A stretch of DNA of 64,000 bases from Acanthococcus lagerstroemiae (GCA_031841125.1 CM063110.1:36967214-37031213); one strand, 5' to 3'. Positions 23,600 through 36,269 are shown, numbered from the stretch's first letter. The notes: a model not told the origin generated them from the sequence alone. Translations and numbers: made by a program.

Positions 23600-25479
23600 A
23601 GTGCCGACTTCCCATTGTGGACGTCCCCTCCGGTTTCCGGATCGCTTTTAGGAGAGATGTGGGATTTTGTATGTTGGACGTAAACAACTCCAGATATTCT
23701 CAGTTATCATGTTTTATGCGTAAACGTAAACTGTGAAGTTTCTAGCTCGATGTTTTGTAACGCAGCAGATTATTACACATAGAAAATATTACACCACCAA
23801 TGTTATATATCTTACATCCATCTAATCAACGGTGCAGAACCAGACAATACAGACATTGCAGCTCAACTTCATTTTACTCTGCAATCCCGTCACTTCCTTC
23901 TCTAATGGGTTTTTGAAACGCGAGCTGAGCAAAAAGCATCGCGCAAATTTCCCGGCTGACTCGTATTGACAAAATGAAATTCGCGGACGCGTTGAATTTA
24001 AATACGACTGTACCTTTTATTTCCGCGTAATTTATTTTTCGTGTTATTTACTCTGCACACATGCATACACATACACACGCGTAGCAAGGTATTTACGTAA
24101 GTACATAAAATACTCGCTCCCCTGCACAGTACACGATGAATACTTCTTAAAAGTCGACCTAGAAAAAATTCTCCCAGCTCGACACGATGCGCACGTACTA
24201 TTTAAAGTCGAGAACTGCTGAGCGAGAAGTGAGCGTGCAAATTCGCTTAACCGACAAAGTATACCTCGGAGTCGACGATATTTTGCGCCTTGTGGGCCTT
24301 CACATTCGCCGGTGTTAAATTAGGTCGAAAATAGCCAATTTAGGAAATCATGCTAGACGTCATTGGATTCGTAGGCGTTCCAGTAGACGTGCGTGCGTGA
24401 ACTTCTGGAAATTTGATCCTCCGTGAACAGCCATCCAGCCAACTCCAGCCTCGAAGTCGAAAAGAGAAAAGGATTTTTAAATTGTCAAACGAATGTAGTA
24501 AGGCAGAGATTTCGAACAGGCGGAGAATACAGTTCGTTTTAATTCTCGTATTTTCATTTCGTGAATTATCCAAGAGAAAATGGCGACGCGAAGCGGCCGC
24601 ATTAAACTGCGAATGGCAGCGGTGGCGCAGGCAAACGGACGTGGAAAATTAAAAGATACTCGCATTTCAAGGCTGATGTGCACGATGTGCCCCTTCCGGT
24701 ATCCGTGTCGCTTCTGAAGCAGGCGATACTTTTCCCTTCGAGAATCATATTATAACATTCCACGCACCAGAGAGTACATCCCTGACTCAACTATACACAA
24801 ATACATCTACTCGATGGGACTCGAAGTTTTCGAGAGCTTTCGCGAGCTATACTTCGTATACCAAAGACAGATGAGCTCACCTGCTTTTGCTGGCACATTC
24901 TGGCAAAAAAAATAACTTCGTTTTTCTTTTAATAAGCCATGCCGAAACAAAAGGCCGGTACAGCTGCTCGGTTCGTGCTCCGGTCGTGACGAGTACATAG
25001 AATTTCAGAACTGCGCAACTGCAACACGAGCAGCCGATACAGACTGCCTTTCATTTTGGCCTCAGTTGAGCGGAAATTTGTAAGTTATAGTTTATCGGAT
25101 TCAGAGAAGTGACATCAAAATCTGCGATTTTGATTCGGCTTCACTGTTTCAGTATTCCCAGTTCGTGGGCTGTATAAATATAGCGCTCAGTTTTAATTAA
25201 CTTGATACGACAGAGGGGCAGGGTTATCCAGAACAGCATATACAAATAAATGTAAGGCTGACTCCGAATTTGACGACACCCTCGCAATAAGCCGCTGGGA
25301 GTAAATTTTCATCTACACGGGCAAGGAGATGTGAATATTTCGCGGTATTTGCCTGACAGGAACAACACAGCGAATGAAGCGGAACAAAAAGATTTGAGCA
25401 CAATCAAGTAATTGAGTAGTCAAGCAGGAAAGCAAGCGAATGACTGAGAAATTGCGTAATCAAGCAATTAAGCGAACAA
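23600..25479. other. Intronic DNA, no gene seen
   Basis: There is a short CA-rich tract near 24055 (acatgcatacacatacacac). Open frames at 24340-24790 on both strands lack known domains. The region looks like single-copy intron. Confidence 0.4.
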
Positions 25480-26800
25480 TTGACTAATCAAAAGGCCCGA
25501 AAGGTGATGGTCACCGGCTGCACCTTCAGCAGGTATTACTGCAGCTCGTTGGACCACCATCGGGTATACGAGCTGTGTCACAGAGCAGAACTCAACAAGA
25601 TTAAAAGAAGAAGCAACATCCTGTGCAGCCGGCTGTACCACAGCGTCAGCACAGAAGGGGCGACCATGATCAATGCGATACCTCCCTGGACCTGCTTATC
25701 TTCGCGAGATCGGTGAAATATCTGGTCAAGAGCGGGTTCAGGGTCGACAACTGGAGACATCTCCGGCGTGTTGATACCTCTTCCAGCAAGTAGCAAATTC
25801 AGATCTACCAGGCAATCATCCACGAGTGGAATCGTTGATGGTGGATCAATATAACGGTGGCGCTGTGGACACAGGCGTTGTTACCTGACGCACGCGAACG
25901 GATGAAACAACAACGGGAAGAATATCCAATGGACTTCTTCCTTGTTCAGGCGGCATCTGCCAAAATCGCCAGGACAGCGATCAGTGCCCCTGTGGCGTTG
26001 GTTCGGAGACCCCTCGGAATGTGTTTCGAGAGTGCGCGCGGCGGGCTGATAGGAGGCCGGACGTTTCGATAAGGACCACCAACAAGCATCTACAGTATAT
26101 GAGCGGAGTTTTTAAGAGCCTGTGGTGGCTTGAAAACCTGGCATATCCCGCAGGTGCCTAGGACTGGATGGGGCCGAAGAACCCGGAAGAGGGTGAGAGC
26201 AAGTTCGAAAGAAGCCAGAAGAGGCTGCCCCCAACGGTTACATCGATGACGAAGAACTCAGAAGAGGGAGCGGGCATCCTCTCAAGAGGCCAGAAGAGTT
26301 GGCCCTCTAACGCCGTCGTCACTAAGAGCTGCAAAAGAGAATGTAAGCTGCCAATCATGAGTGGTCGAGGTTGCAAATCCCCCTACTAGGTCAGACCATA
26401 GCAAGTCGGGTGTAGATAAATAAGGTCGGTACAAACGGGTGGCAGCCTCGCCCCTCATCATCGGCGACCGTCGTCGTCCTCACGAGAATACATGTTAGGA
26501 CTTCTGTGACAGGTTCCCTGCAGTACCCGACAAGAAACCCATGGGTATGAGTCGGACAAGCAGGAAAGCTCACGAAACACATATATGTAACATTAACATA
26601 AGACGGTAAACATATTCCGCCAATATACGGAGCCACCCAGGGAAAAAATCTGGGATTGGCTGCCTGACGGAGGCCATTGTCCTCCGTTTGTGTACTGGAA
26701 AAAAGTCAGCTAAGCACCCGAATTCTACAGCACTGGAGCTGCTCGACACCACCAATACCCCACGTCGACTTCATAGACATCACCCGATCGACCTGGTTAC
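25480..26800 (+). pseudogene. R1/LOA-like LINE: C-terminus of ORF2 and 3' untranslated region
   Basis: The frames around 25700-26070 give the C-terminal end of an RT protein: IQIYQAIIHEWN, then LLPDARERMKQQREEYPMDF, then DSDQCPCGVGSETPRNVFRE followed by C. The CxCGxxxETxxxxFxxC pattern is the zinc-knuckle-like motif after the RNase H region of I/R1/LOA-type LINEs. Here the usual His (ETPxHVF) reads Asn. Several frameshifts are present. A GC-rich non-coding stretch follows to about 26800 and then abruptly becomes T-rich, which I take as the end of the 3' UTR. This is a different lineage from the other LINEs in the window. Confidence 0.6.
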
Positions 26801-29173
26801 ACGATTTCTATAAATTCTCTTTTTTTCTAATTTTCCCTATTTTCTTTAGTTACCATTTCTCTATTACTTCACTGTTTTGTCTGTTTTGTTTTTGTTTTGT
26901 TATTACTGTTTCGCGAGTTTAACTTTCTTTTTTACGCTTAGAGAGTACCCGTTTTTTTTATTTTTTATATTACCCCCCTTATTTGTTATTACTTTGTTTA
27001 TCTTTCTTTTTGCTTGTTTATATTTATTGTTATTATTTATTTAATTATCTCTTTACTGTGATTAGCCAAGTCTCTGCCTCTGGGCATTTTTCTTGATCCC
27101 GTGACCTCGCTAATATTCAAAATTACCTTTTATTGCCTCATAAGGCAGATTAACGTAAAAATTGAAAAAATTAAAAAAAAATTCGGAGTTTGTCGATTAT
27201 TTCTTCTTTATATTTCAGGCCAGACTCAATACATATTTCCAATCAGAAATCTCTCATTGACTGAACTGAGCGCGGCCACACACAATTTGTGCCGAAAGTC
27301 ACAATGTTAATGGTATCAGTTTTAACAAATTTCCGACAATTTATTTTTAAATCAGTCTTTAAGAAACTTTTCAGCTAGACTAGAAAAGGCTTTGAGTGTT
27401 TTAAACAGGTCTTGCAGAGTCTTAAAACATTTGGAACAGGTACGAACTACGAATGAGTTCTGGTTCTGAACAAGTAGGGAAGCATTTATAGGTTTTGAAA
27501 CAAGTTTTGAAGACAGCTTCGTAGCACGACTGATATTTTAGGGGGGGGGGGGTAACTTGAAGGACATAACAATAATTTAAACGTTCACATTTTCATGAAA
27601 CAGGCAAAAAGCTCCTTACGTTTATGCCAAAATAGATGAAATAAAATCTCTCGTGATATTTGGGAGAGCGCAAATTGTCATCCAAAGAAGAGCAATATTC
27701 CCACACGCTCCTTTCATTATTCCAATGTTAAAGGCTTTTGCTATAAGCGACTTAAGAGTTCTAAGCAAGTCCTCAGCCCACATCGTAGGTTCTATTTCGA
27801 AAAATGTTAGATAAGTTTGAAAGCCTCTTATGGAACCAAACGAGCGTAGAAGGACCTCAAAAGTTTAAAAGAGTGCAAATGCTCTAAAAGACCCTAAATG
27901 AAACTAAATAAAAAATCTTGAATGCGTAGAAAGCGTTCAGTGCGCCAAACAAGAACTAGGTAAGGAAAAGTTTGAAACTGAACGATTTTTAAGTAACCCT
28001 GCACAAGACTTGAGAAACCTATAATAGGTCTGGTAGTTTTGGAAAGGTCCTAAATTAATATTTAATTTCCCTAAGATTTAGCAGGTCTTAAGTAAGCCTT
28101 CAACAGTCTCAAAGTCTGAATCTGGGATTAGTGCGAATAAACGGATTATACGGGGAATTAATAACATTTTTCACGTTACCCAGGAGCTTGTAAAGGAAAA
28201 TGACATCGATGATCGGTTTATGTTCGTATTTGACATGGCTGCCTTAATGTCAGCTGCAATTACCGTATCGCTTCGGTACACTGTACAGTGTACACCTGTA
28301 ACATTCTTTTAGTTCACTATATGATTTTGAATGGTCTTTATAGCCCATATGTCCTGCTCTTTCCGAGCAGGCTAACAATGAATACGGGAACAATATTTGT
28401 CGGAAAATTAATAAAACACGAGATAAATTATTCTTAGAGTACCAGTCATAGAAAAATGACTTTCAGAAAAGAAAATACGCTGCAGGTTCAGTCTTGAAAC
28501 TTTCACACGAAAGACCTGGACACGATCCACTTGGCCTGAACAAGTCTCGTTTTTCTTTAGGCACTGACGGCGATTCACGAATTAGTGGACCACATTTGAA
28601 TTTCTGTGGTTAGAATATTCGCAAAGTTTTTAAAAATCTTCAGAATGTTACAAAATACTGATAACAACAATAAAACGTTGAAGGTAGCTGAAACAATGAA
28701 CTATATCAGTCAATTTTTTCGTTCCAAAAACTAAAACACTGTTTTTGTCACCTTCTCTCCATCGCACAGGCTTTCTTCGCTGACACTCCTGAGACCTCGA
28801 GAAGAGTTTGTTGCTTGCAGCCGCTTTCTGTCCCTATTCATCTCTACGTCCTTAATCAGCCCATTTTACTGTACATTTAGAAGTCTTTCATTGTTTCTGT
28901 TTTCAGTTGGGTGCATTATAAGATTTCGTCCCTATTTTTCATTTTTGCGTGTGTGTGGTATAACTAGCTGACCTCCTTCATCTAGACCATGGGCTTAAGT
29001 GAGTTGGCTAAATTGGTATCTAGCTCTGTATCGCAGTACACATAAGTTGTTGTGAATCAAACGAATTATTTGAGGCATAATTTCCCTCACATGAAACCGG
29101 GTATGTATTATTTCAGCAGGATGTCTACACAATTTGGAAAATCAAAATACATGACTTTCATTTGACCTATAAA
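26801..29173. other. T-rich intronic DNA and 'agtctt' motif array
   Basis: The interval 26815-27060 is strongly T-rich. From about 27340 to 28110 the sequence is dense in gtcttaa, aagtttgaa and agtctt words, the reverse complement of the arrays elsewhere. A G10 run lies at 27541. No gene was recognised. Confidence 0.45.
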
Positions 29174-29715
29174 CAGGGACGTACCAATAGGGGGATAGGA
29201 GGGGAAATTTACCCCCTCCCCCACACAGTAGGAAATTTTCATTCAGCAGTTGGGAAAATTCACCATTTCAGTCAGGCGGAGTTGGAAAAATCCAACACGT
29301 CAAAAGTTCTTTTTTTTTATTCTTTTTACTTGCTTTGATACGTGGAAATTGAGTTGAGAAGTTGGAAATATCCAACAAGCCAAAAGGTTTTTTTTTTACT
29401 TTGATACTTGGGAATTTTGAGTTGAGTCAGCATCAGTTGACAAAATCCAATAAGTGAATCAGAAGTTTTTTTTTGCTTTCATCGACACTCGGGAATTGAG
29501 TTGAGAAGTTGGAAAAATTTAACAAGTCAAAAGTTTTTTTATTTTGCTTTTATATTTGGGAATTTTGAGTTGAGTCATGGAAAATCCAATAAATCAGTCA
29601 ACATTTTTTTTTTGCTTTCATACTTTGATACTTGGAAATTTTGAATTGAGTCAATTGGGATTTTCATAATTTTTGCCCCCCTCCCCCTGAGGAAAAACTC
29701 TTTGGCACGTCCCTG
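29174..29715. mobile_element. hAT-type MITE with internal degenerate repeats, copy 1
   Basis: The termini are CAGGGACGTACC (29174) and GGCACGTCCCTG (ending 29715). The flanking octamers are cctataaa (29166-29173) and ccaataaa (29716-29723), matching at 7 of 8, as for hAT target duplications. The interior consists of about five degenerate copies of 'gagttgggaaaatccaac(aa)gtcaaaag...tttgatacttgggaatt'. Copy 2 at 38816-39153 shares termini and interior. No protein is encoded. Confidence 0.85.
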
Positions 29716-29723
29716 CCAATAAA

Positions 29724-30780
29724 TTTTACTTTATAAGGACTGCGAAAAGGCGCACCTTATGCAGAAACATGTAAGTAATTCAGCAAATCGTAAGACTGCA
29801 AAACTTAGTATAATATGCTACGTGGCGCGAATAATGAAGAAGAACAAATTGCAATTATTGAAAAATGGAACAAAATTTTGTACCTATAACTTAGCTTTGT
29901 TATTTTTCAGTTCATTCATCATTCCTAAGTCATTCATATAATTAACATTACTTGACCTATGAAAAAATTTTGAGAAAATACTAGACTTTCACTTTACCAC
30001 TTGACTTTTACTCAACTTACTTGACTTACTTGACCCTGTAAACACCTTGTTTAGGCAGATACGGTATGTCTAAAAATATACAGATTTGCGAAACTGTACC
30101 ATGTGTACATGCATGCATTCAGTGAAGAATCCTCTTCATAAAGTTTAGAAATCTTACTAACCGTTGGTTCTCGTACTAACTAACCAATTTCCAGAAACAG
30201 TCCTCTTAATAGTTTTTCAAAGTTATTAGCAAAATATTAGAACAACCACCATTTTTTCATCCCGAACTTGAGCAATCGTTAATGATATATTTCTAGCAAC
30301 TTCCCCACATAGGTCCATTTTTTTAAAAAACATTATTATTACATCAACTCTATGATATGCTAGCGTGAACTGCGTATTTTTATTAATATTTTCTGACTCT
30401 ACCAAGTTGATGTGAAAATTACGACTTTATATCATACTCTTGTCCTTTCAATCATGAAGACTAACTTACCCCCAACATACTGATGAATCCAGTTACTCTA
30501 TCTTACATAGTAAGGGGGGACATTTCAAGAGGAACACCCTAAAGACGCCATAACACCACATGTAGGCAACGCACCTCCAGTCTCACTAGGCCCAGGGACC
30601 TTACAAGCCTAAAACCGGTTAAGTCAATATTCGTCGTTCTGAAAAAATCTATAAAAACAGTTTGTACTCCTCGCCATCACCACAAAGAAAGCGGAAATGA
30701 TATAATTCGACAGTCAAGGATAGTATCAAACTATCAATCGAGTGTGAACAAAATCATCGTCCCACCATCTTTGGAAATAT
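29724..30780. other. Intronic DNA, no gene seen
   Basis: The short open frame at 29759-29941 has no recognised domain. No transposon ends or tandem repeats were noticed before 30781. Confidence 0.4.
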
Positions 30781-30932
30781 TGTGAGAGACCGTCAAAATT
30801 GGTGATCTACCTAACTTAGGCCACTTTTGCATAAAATACTGCATTAACACAACTATCTTTCAAAATATGTGAGAGGCCGTCAAAGTTTTGATTTATCTGA
30901 CATCGGCCACTTGGGCATAAAATACTGCATTA
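30781..30932. repeat. Two tandem copies of an about 87-bp unit, second copy split by a LINE
   Basis: Unit 1 (30781-30867) and unit 2 (from 30868) share tgtgagagnccgtcaaa, then tctnacntnggccact, then gcataaaatactgcatta. Unit 2 stops at 30932, where the LINE begins, and resumes at 31539 with acccaacaaaaata. Confidence 0.8.
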
Positions 30933-31525
30933 TAGTAATAATAATAATAGCAGCGTTTATTTTGGGTATCTATACATCGTTACCTTCGCTATACATGCGT
31001 CGGCCCGCGTCGCTGGTCGGGAGGGGTACCGAACTCCCCCCACCTATTTTTCAGTGCTTTACCCGCCCATTTCTGGGCATACGCCTCCCCTATTTCCCTC
31101 CATTTTTTTCTGTTCAGAGTATATCTCCTCCACATAGGTCCGAGTTCCTTTCGGAATTCGTCCCGCCATCGGGTGATTGGCCTTCCTCTTTCCCTTTTAT
31201 GGTCGTATGGAGTCCATCCCTCTATTTTCCTTTCCTATCTCCCCTCCTGTCTTAAAATGTGACCCCCGTACCACCATTTACATTTTTTCACCTCTTCCCC
31301 GATATCCGTCAGTCTAGTTTTGGCCCTTATCGTGGATATTTCCACTTTATCTTTCCTTCTGATTCCCAGAATACTACGTTCCATCGCCCTTTGGGTGGTT
31401 CGCAACCTGCTTACATTAGCTTTAGTTAGCGCCCATGTCTGCGCACCGTATGTCATTGTTGGTAGGATACAGCTCCGCCAGACTTCCGCTTTCGTCGATA
31501 CTGGAAGTTTGCCTTTAAATAAGGC
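30933..31525 (-). mobile_element. 5'-truncated LINE with 13-bp target-site duplication
   Basis: The minus-strand frame encodes the C-terminal part of ORF2: SCILPTMTYGAQTWALTKAN, then AMERSILGIRRKDKVEI, then CKWWYGGHILRQEGR. It ends in a TTA-repeat tail (tagtaataataataatag at 30932-30950 on the plus strand), like the LINE at 10666. The bases aaatactgcatta flank both ends (30920-30932 and 31526-31538). Everything upstream of the C-terminal domain is missing, the normal result of incomplete reverse transcription. Confidence 0.9.
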
Positions 31526-31538
31526 AAATACTGCATTA

Positions 31539-32689
31539 ACCCAACAAAAATAAATTGGTAGTTGTATTACTACTATCAACATTTGCAATGACATTTGGGT
31601 CATTTGGAAACAAACTTCAACTTAAAACGCATAGAATATCAAACCTAACACAGATCAAGGGCTCACACAACGACTGGATTGTATCTTCACCATATTCCCT
31701 ACCGGACTTCGTTGCTATCTCAGAACAGCCAAAAAGTAACTTATGTCGCTTTGGAAAAAAGCTCTTCGATTGAGGTCCAACAATATGAAAAGAAAATAAC
31801 GACAAATAAATATAATCAGCGGTTAAAAAAAGGACACGGTGAAATAAAATTTTGAACAGCAGAAAAATAGCTGCACGACAATGAAAAAAAGTGCCTGGTC
31901 TGAAAATAAAATTAATCACGACATTCACTGAGAAATTTAGGTTCCGCCCAAATAGTTGACAGATTTAGAAGTTTTAAACTGTTTAAGACTCCACCAGATT
32001 TGATTGAAAATCCTTAAGACTTTAAATTAGCAAAAAAAATAAAATTAATTTTTGAATTATTATGGATTCTTGTACGAAATTCGATGCTCTTTCGCGTGAA
32101 AGAGATCGCAGCCTCCAGAAATATCAGAAAGTAGTTCCACATCTTCGACCATCGAGTTGTACGTATCCAGGAGATGAAAAAATTATACTACCATTTTCGG
32201 CAAATTCTGAATTTTTGAAAAGTTATCCTGCATTGAGTAATTTTTTCTCCTCCTAGATACGTGCAACAAGTTCCCATAGTCACAATAGCTCTCAAACCAT
32301 TATTTATTTACCCGGGGTTGGACTGAAAAACGGTCTTTTTGACCATTTAACGAAAAATGAAAGTTTCCTAACTTTTAATGTTTCCCAACGCCTTCAACTT
32401 TGAGAATAGGTAATACATCGTAGTAATATTTTTTTTCATCAAAGTCAGTACTACCAGCCTTCATAGTCAGATTACTTATTCCGTCAATTATCATGTCGTG
32501 TAAGTATATCGTCTTGAAAATTATGTTTGTTTTTTTTTTGTAACCTTTAAAACGACCCCCCCCCTCTATTCTGACGCAGGCCCATTCGGGGTGTTTTCAG
32601 GATAGGGGGTGCGGTGTCCCGGGGCCAATTTGGCATGCGTGCATCGTCATACGCTCCTCTGTCATCGAATCTTTAAAACGGCGTAGCCC
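31539..32689. other. Intronic DNA, no gene seen
   Basis: This stretch holds a short 'agactcc' cluster near 31980, T-rich runs at 32430 and 32529, and a C9 run near 32559. The plus-strand open frame at 32062-32256 has no recognised similarity. Confidence 0.4.
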
Positions 32690-33815
32690 CTTCATACCTG
32701 TGGTCAGCACTAAAAGCACAAGGAGTTGAACCGAAAGTTATACGGCTAATACAAAAACTGTATGAAAACTCGTGAGCATATGTGATAAACGATAGGAAAG
32801 GACGCGAACTTAAGATAGAGAGAGGAGTGAGACAGTGGGATCCGCTGTCCCCTAATCTTTCAACTGTGTACTAGAACACATTTTCAGGGAAACGGGCTGG
32901 GTAGAAAAGGGAATTAGAATCGATGGGGAATATTTGTGTAATTTAAGATTTGCCGACGACGTAGTAATAATTGCCGACTCGATCGGGGAGGTGGTGCAGC
33001 TGGGCCAGGAATTAGCAAAAATAATTAAAAAGCCAGGATTGGAACTAAATTATAAGAAAACAAAAATATTATCAAATGATAAGAAAGAGAAAATATTTAT
33101 AGAGGGAAACAAAATAGAATGGGTAGAAGAAATTGAATATTTAGGACAATTAATATCATTTGAAAATAGAAGGGAGAAAGAAATAAGCAAAAAAATTCAA
33201 CAAGGGTGGAAAAGTCTTACTGGAGTTTAAAATCAATTTACAAAAGTAAACTAGTAAACTTGAAAATGAAAACTAAGACGTGAGAAAGCTGCACCCAACC
33301 AGTACTGACGTATGGCGCCTAGACTTGGGCATTAACTAAAAGAGGGACGCAGAGATTACAAAACACGCAAAAAGCGATGGAAATGAGCATTTTGGGCATA
33401 AAAAGGAGAGAACACATTAAAAACGATATCATAAGGGAAAAAACGCGGATGGTGGATTTAGGATACAAAACCAAAAAATTGAAATGGAGCTATGCTGGTC
33501 GTATCGCGAGACAGAATTTGGACAGGTGGGGCAACAAGGCGGAAGTCTGGACGCCGTATACGAAGCCAAAAGATCGAGGGGAAGGCCGTTGACAAGTTGG
33601 AGGGACGAGATTGAGAAATTTATACGCCTTCCATGGCGAAGAGCAGCCACCAATCGCAACAACTGGGCTCTGTACGGAGAGGCCTTTGCCCGAAGAGGAA
33701 CGTAAGCAAAGGGGAAGGGGGACTTTCCTCCCGTTTACAAATAGTAATTGTGTAAGTAGATCATACTCGCTTGTAAATAAAAAAGGCTGTAATAAATAAA
33801 TAAATAGTAATATAC
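32690..33815 (+). pseudogene. 5'-truncated LINE: second half of reverse transcriptase to the 3' end
   Basis: The element begins inside the RT palm (LWSALKAQGVEPKVIRLIQK near 32700). It continues through a DPLSP block (32845), NLRFADDVVIIAD (32940, catalytic Asp pair), YLGQLISFENRREKEI, then NDIIREKTRMVDLGYKTKKL and GRPLTSWRDEIEKFIRLPW. The ORF ends with NWALYGEAFARRGT near 33700. The tail is aaaaggctgtaataaataaataaatag. Stops and frameshifts occur at 32775, 32870 and 33230-33370. It is the same family as 7490-8205. Confidence 0.9.
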
Positions 33816-34583
33816 TACGAGTATTATTCTCATTTTTACTTCACCTCCACGCTTATCGCTTACCTCCTAGGAAAAATCACCGCATACCACTGGTCGGATC
33901 GAAAATCTGATGCGGTATTTAAAATAGGAAAGTGACCTGAGAGGGGCTCCCGTTTTGATATTTCGTTCGATACCATTGCAATAAAAGTTCCAAGGTCGGT
34001 GTCACGTCCATTTTCCCCTTGGGGAAGCAAAATTTTTTCAGTCAAAATTGAAGTTAGATACAAACATCAGATTCGTTCTTCATGGAAATTCGATCTGACT
34101 TCAGAATCTTCAGGTATTCAGATGAACTCATTTCGTGTGGAATATTCTGTATTAATAGTTCGTGTCGAGAATGAATATATTTTCCAGTCATGGTTCGCCG
34201 TTTCTGTTGTTAGGAATGGGAGAGAAAGAGTTGGCGCGATAGAAGATTGCATTACCGTAGCCGCGGCCATTTATTTGTCTGAACCAGTAATTTTGAAGTA
34301 TTGCTAAGAAAATGCTCCAAATGTAACTGTAGACTCCCGAATGGAAAAGTTGATTCGTTTGATCGGACGGCTGCAGCCTATACGGTAGATTCAAAGTTTT
34401 CGAGAAAAAAATTTCGAGTAATTCCTCTCAAACTCGAAGTAATGGGTAACTCAATGCGATACGTTTTTGTTCGATTCGCTCGCGTCAAATCAAATGAAAA
34501 ATCGTGTCACGAAAGAAATCTCGTTCTTTTGCCGCTGGTTCGATACCGTGTCTGATTGCGTTTGTTTTTTCTTCTGTTTTCAG
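33816..34583. other. Upstream intron flank of the Nmdar2 exon
   Basis: I see no transposon here. The open frame at 33999-34307 has no recognisable domain. The last ~30 bases are the pyrimidine-rich acceptor tract. Confidence 0.4.
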
Positions 34584-34762
34584 AAATTCTGTCCTCGTTG
34601 TGTAAAACGTTTCTACCGATGAACGTGTCTTCCATATTGTATTTAATGAACTACGAAAAATACGGTCGCAGCACTGCCTCGGCTCAGTACTTCTTACAGC
34701 TAGCCGGCTACCTGGGGATTCCAGTTATCGCCTGGAATGCAGATAATTCCGGACTAGAAAGA
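34584..34762 (+). CDS. Nmdar2: Exon of NMDA-type glutamate receptor subunit 2 (amino-terminal domain)
   Basis: This is an internal coding exon of 179 bp. It is preceded by a pyrimidine-rich acceptor ending ttctgttttcag and followed by a consensus donor, gtaagt. It opens with two bases of a split codon and ends on a codon boundary (phase 0). The translation contains [20 protein letters not shown] and later [20 protein letters not shown], which I recognise as conserved insect GluN2-type sequence. The region belongs to the periplasmic-binding-protein-like extracellular domain of the receptor, upstream of the glutamate-binding lobes. The product is a postsynaptic ligand-gated cation channel subunit that pairs with NMDAR1. 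The open frame continues about 28 bases upstream of the AG, but a start Met there is not plausible because those bases are the pyrimidine tract. The preceding exon was not found in the 34.5 kb upstream. Confidence 0.93.
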
Positions 34763-35089
34763 GTAAGTAATACCATCGTGTGATTGCTATTGTGTGCTCG
34801 TTACCGTAACTCAGTGTTATGTGTACTCCCGAGTTACAGAGGAGCTGTATGTGTTCCGAATGGTTGAGAAAATCGTTGTGCTTTTTCAAATTAAAGGAGC
34901 GATGAAAAAATGGTTATTACTGTAATGCTAAATTGAGAGGAAACGTAAACGAGTAAGAAAACTTGAGGAATAGTACGCGAGGTTGGAAAACAGTCGAGTG
35001 TAATCTTTGTTGAGAATATTCTCAGCAAATTTGAACAATATTCTGTATTGAGAACATGTTTCAGCATTTCCTGTGAGATGTTAATATAT

Positions 35090-35570
35090 TCTTTATAGTC
35101 TCTCGACTAGTAGGATGCATATCGTAACTGTTATCCCTCCTGTGCCAATCTTTCCATTCCTGAGGAAGATTTCCTTTTCCTTCAGTATCTGCTCTTCATA
35201 GGTCATTCTTTGCCTTCTTTTCCAGTTCTTTTCCTCAACCATTCCCACTAGCAATAATAACAAGTTCCCTGGATGTCTTATATTATGATTTGTCATTTTA
35301 ACTCTTCTTTTTACAACTGTAATCCAAATTTTTCTCATTCCTGATCTTTTCTATATCCATTTTATTTCTATATCTTCCGATAACATCATATTTCAAAAGT
35401 TTCTGTCTTTTTTCTTTTCTTTTTTTCTTATGTTCCTGTTGTCAAGATTCCACATTCATATAATGCTGTACTTACTCCAAATATACATTCGAAGAAATCT
35501 CAGTTTTACCAAGTCTGTATTTGCCCTAAATACGAGTATGTCTTCTTTTTGAAAAAATCTTTCTTACCTT
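35090..35570 (-). pseudogene. LINE C-terminal fragment of the 'GHxxRH' type
   Basis: The minus-strand frame reads NIRHPGNLLLLLVGMVEEKN followed by WKRRQRMTYEEQIL and NGKIGTGG. This corresponds to the usual GHIxRHxGLLxxxLEGxVEGKRxRGRPRxxYxEQI end of many insect LINE ORF2 proteins. Upstream pieces (TALYECGILTTGT-like, normally ALYGCETWT) are visible to about 35500 in broken frames. It is the same type as the fragment at 50935-51680. Confidence 0.7.
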
Positions 35571-35573
35571 GTT

Positions 35574-36269
35574 CTACAAGGGGTGATCAGAAAGTAGTTG
35601 GATTGGCATCACTGAGGCGTGTGTAATAAACGTATGTTATTTAACGAGGTGGGAATGTGTAGCAGGAACCCTCGTAAGCAGTTCTACATTCGTTTAAGTG
35701 AAGACAGCTGGTTTTATGAATATCGCTCTTCCACCGTCTGATTTTAATGATTTAGAATTTCCGTGGCCTAGCGCATTATCCAAAAGGAGAATCGCTTTTT
35801 TTTTTTGTAAACTTTTCTCTTCAAGAAATTTATTCACTTAAGGGACAAATTCTTTTTGAAACCATGAAATAAAACTTTGACTGTCCTTTCAGGCACTGCT
35901 TTGGGTATGAGCAAGCAGCTAACAACGCAACGCACTCGCATACTGCACAGTTGCACATAACTGTCCTTGTAGAATCAAGAGTTGATATAATAGGGAAGAA
36001 ATTCAGATAATAGAGAGATCAAATTATGGGGAGGAAACTTTAATTTTCAAATAATCCAAAGTTCAGATAATCAAACCATAAAATCTTTCCCAGAGGAAAA
36101 ATTATTGAATGAATTCGAACTATATAAAATCTAAGAAAAAATATTATATGATCAGAAAATAATTACTTATTGATTATTTACATTAAGTATAGCCACTCTT
36201 CGTGATTTTTCCTCAGCGAAACATTTGATAGTTTCATCTAAACTCAACTGTAGGGCTGCTTGTCTTTCT
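35574..36269. other. Possible mariner-like terminus, then AT-rich DNA
   Basis: The string tacaaggggtgatcagaaag at 35574 resembles the terminal inverted repeat of mariner elements (TACnAGGnGTGnTCAnAAAG). I found no transposase or matching right end. The remainder to 36269 is AT-rich with several cagataat words and no gene. Confidence 0.3.

Noticed and set aside
33999..34307. Open frame just upstream of the receptor exon as the preceding exon
   Set aside because: The translation shows no receptor-like sequence, and no donor of the right phase (one base into a codon) was evident.
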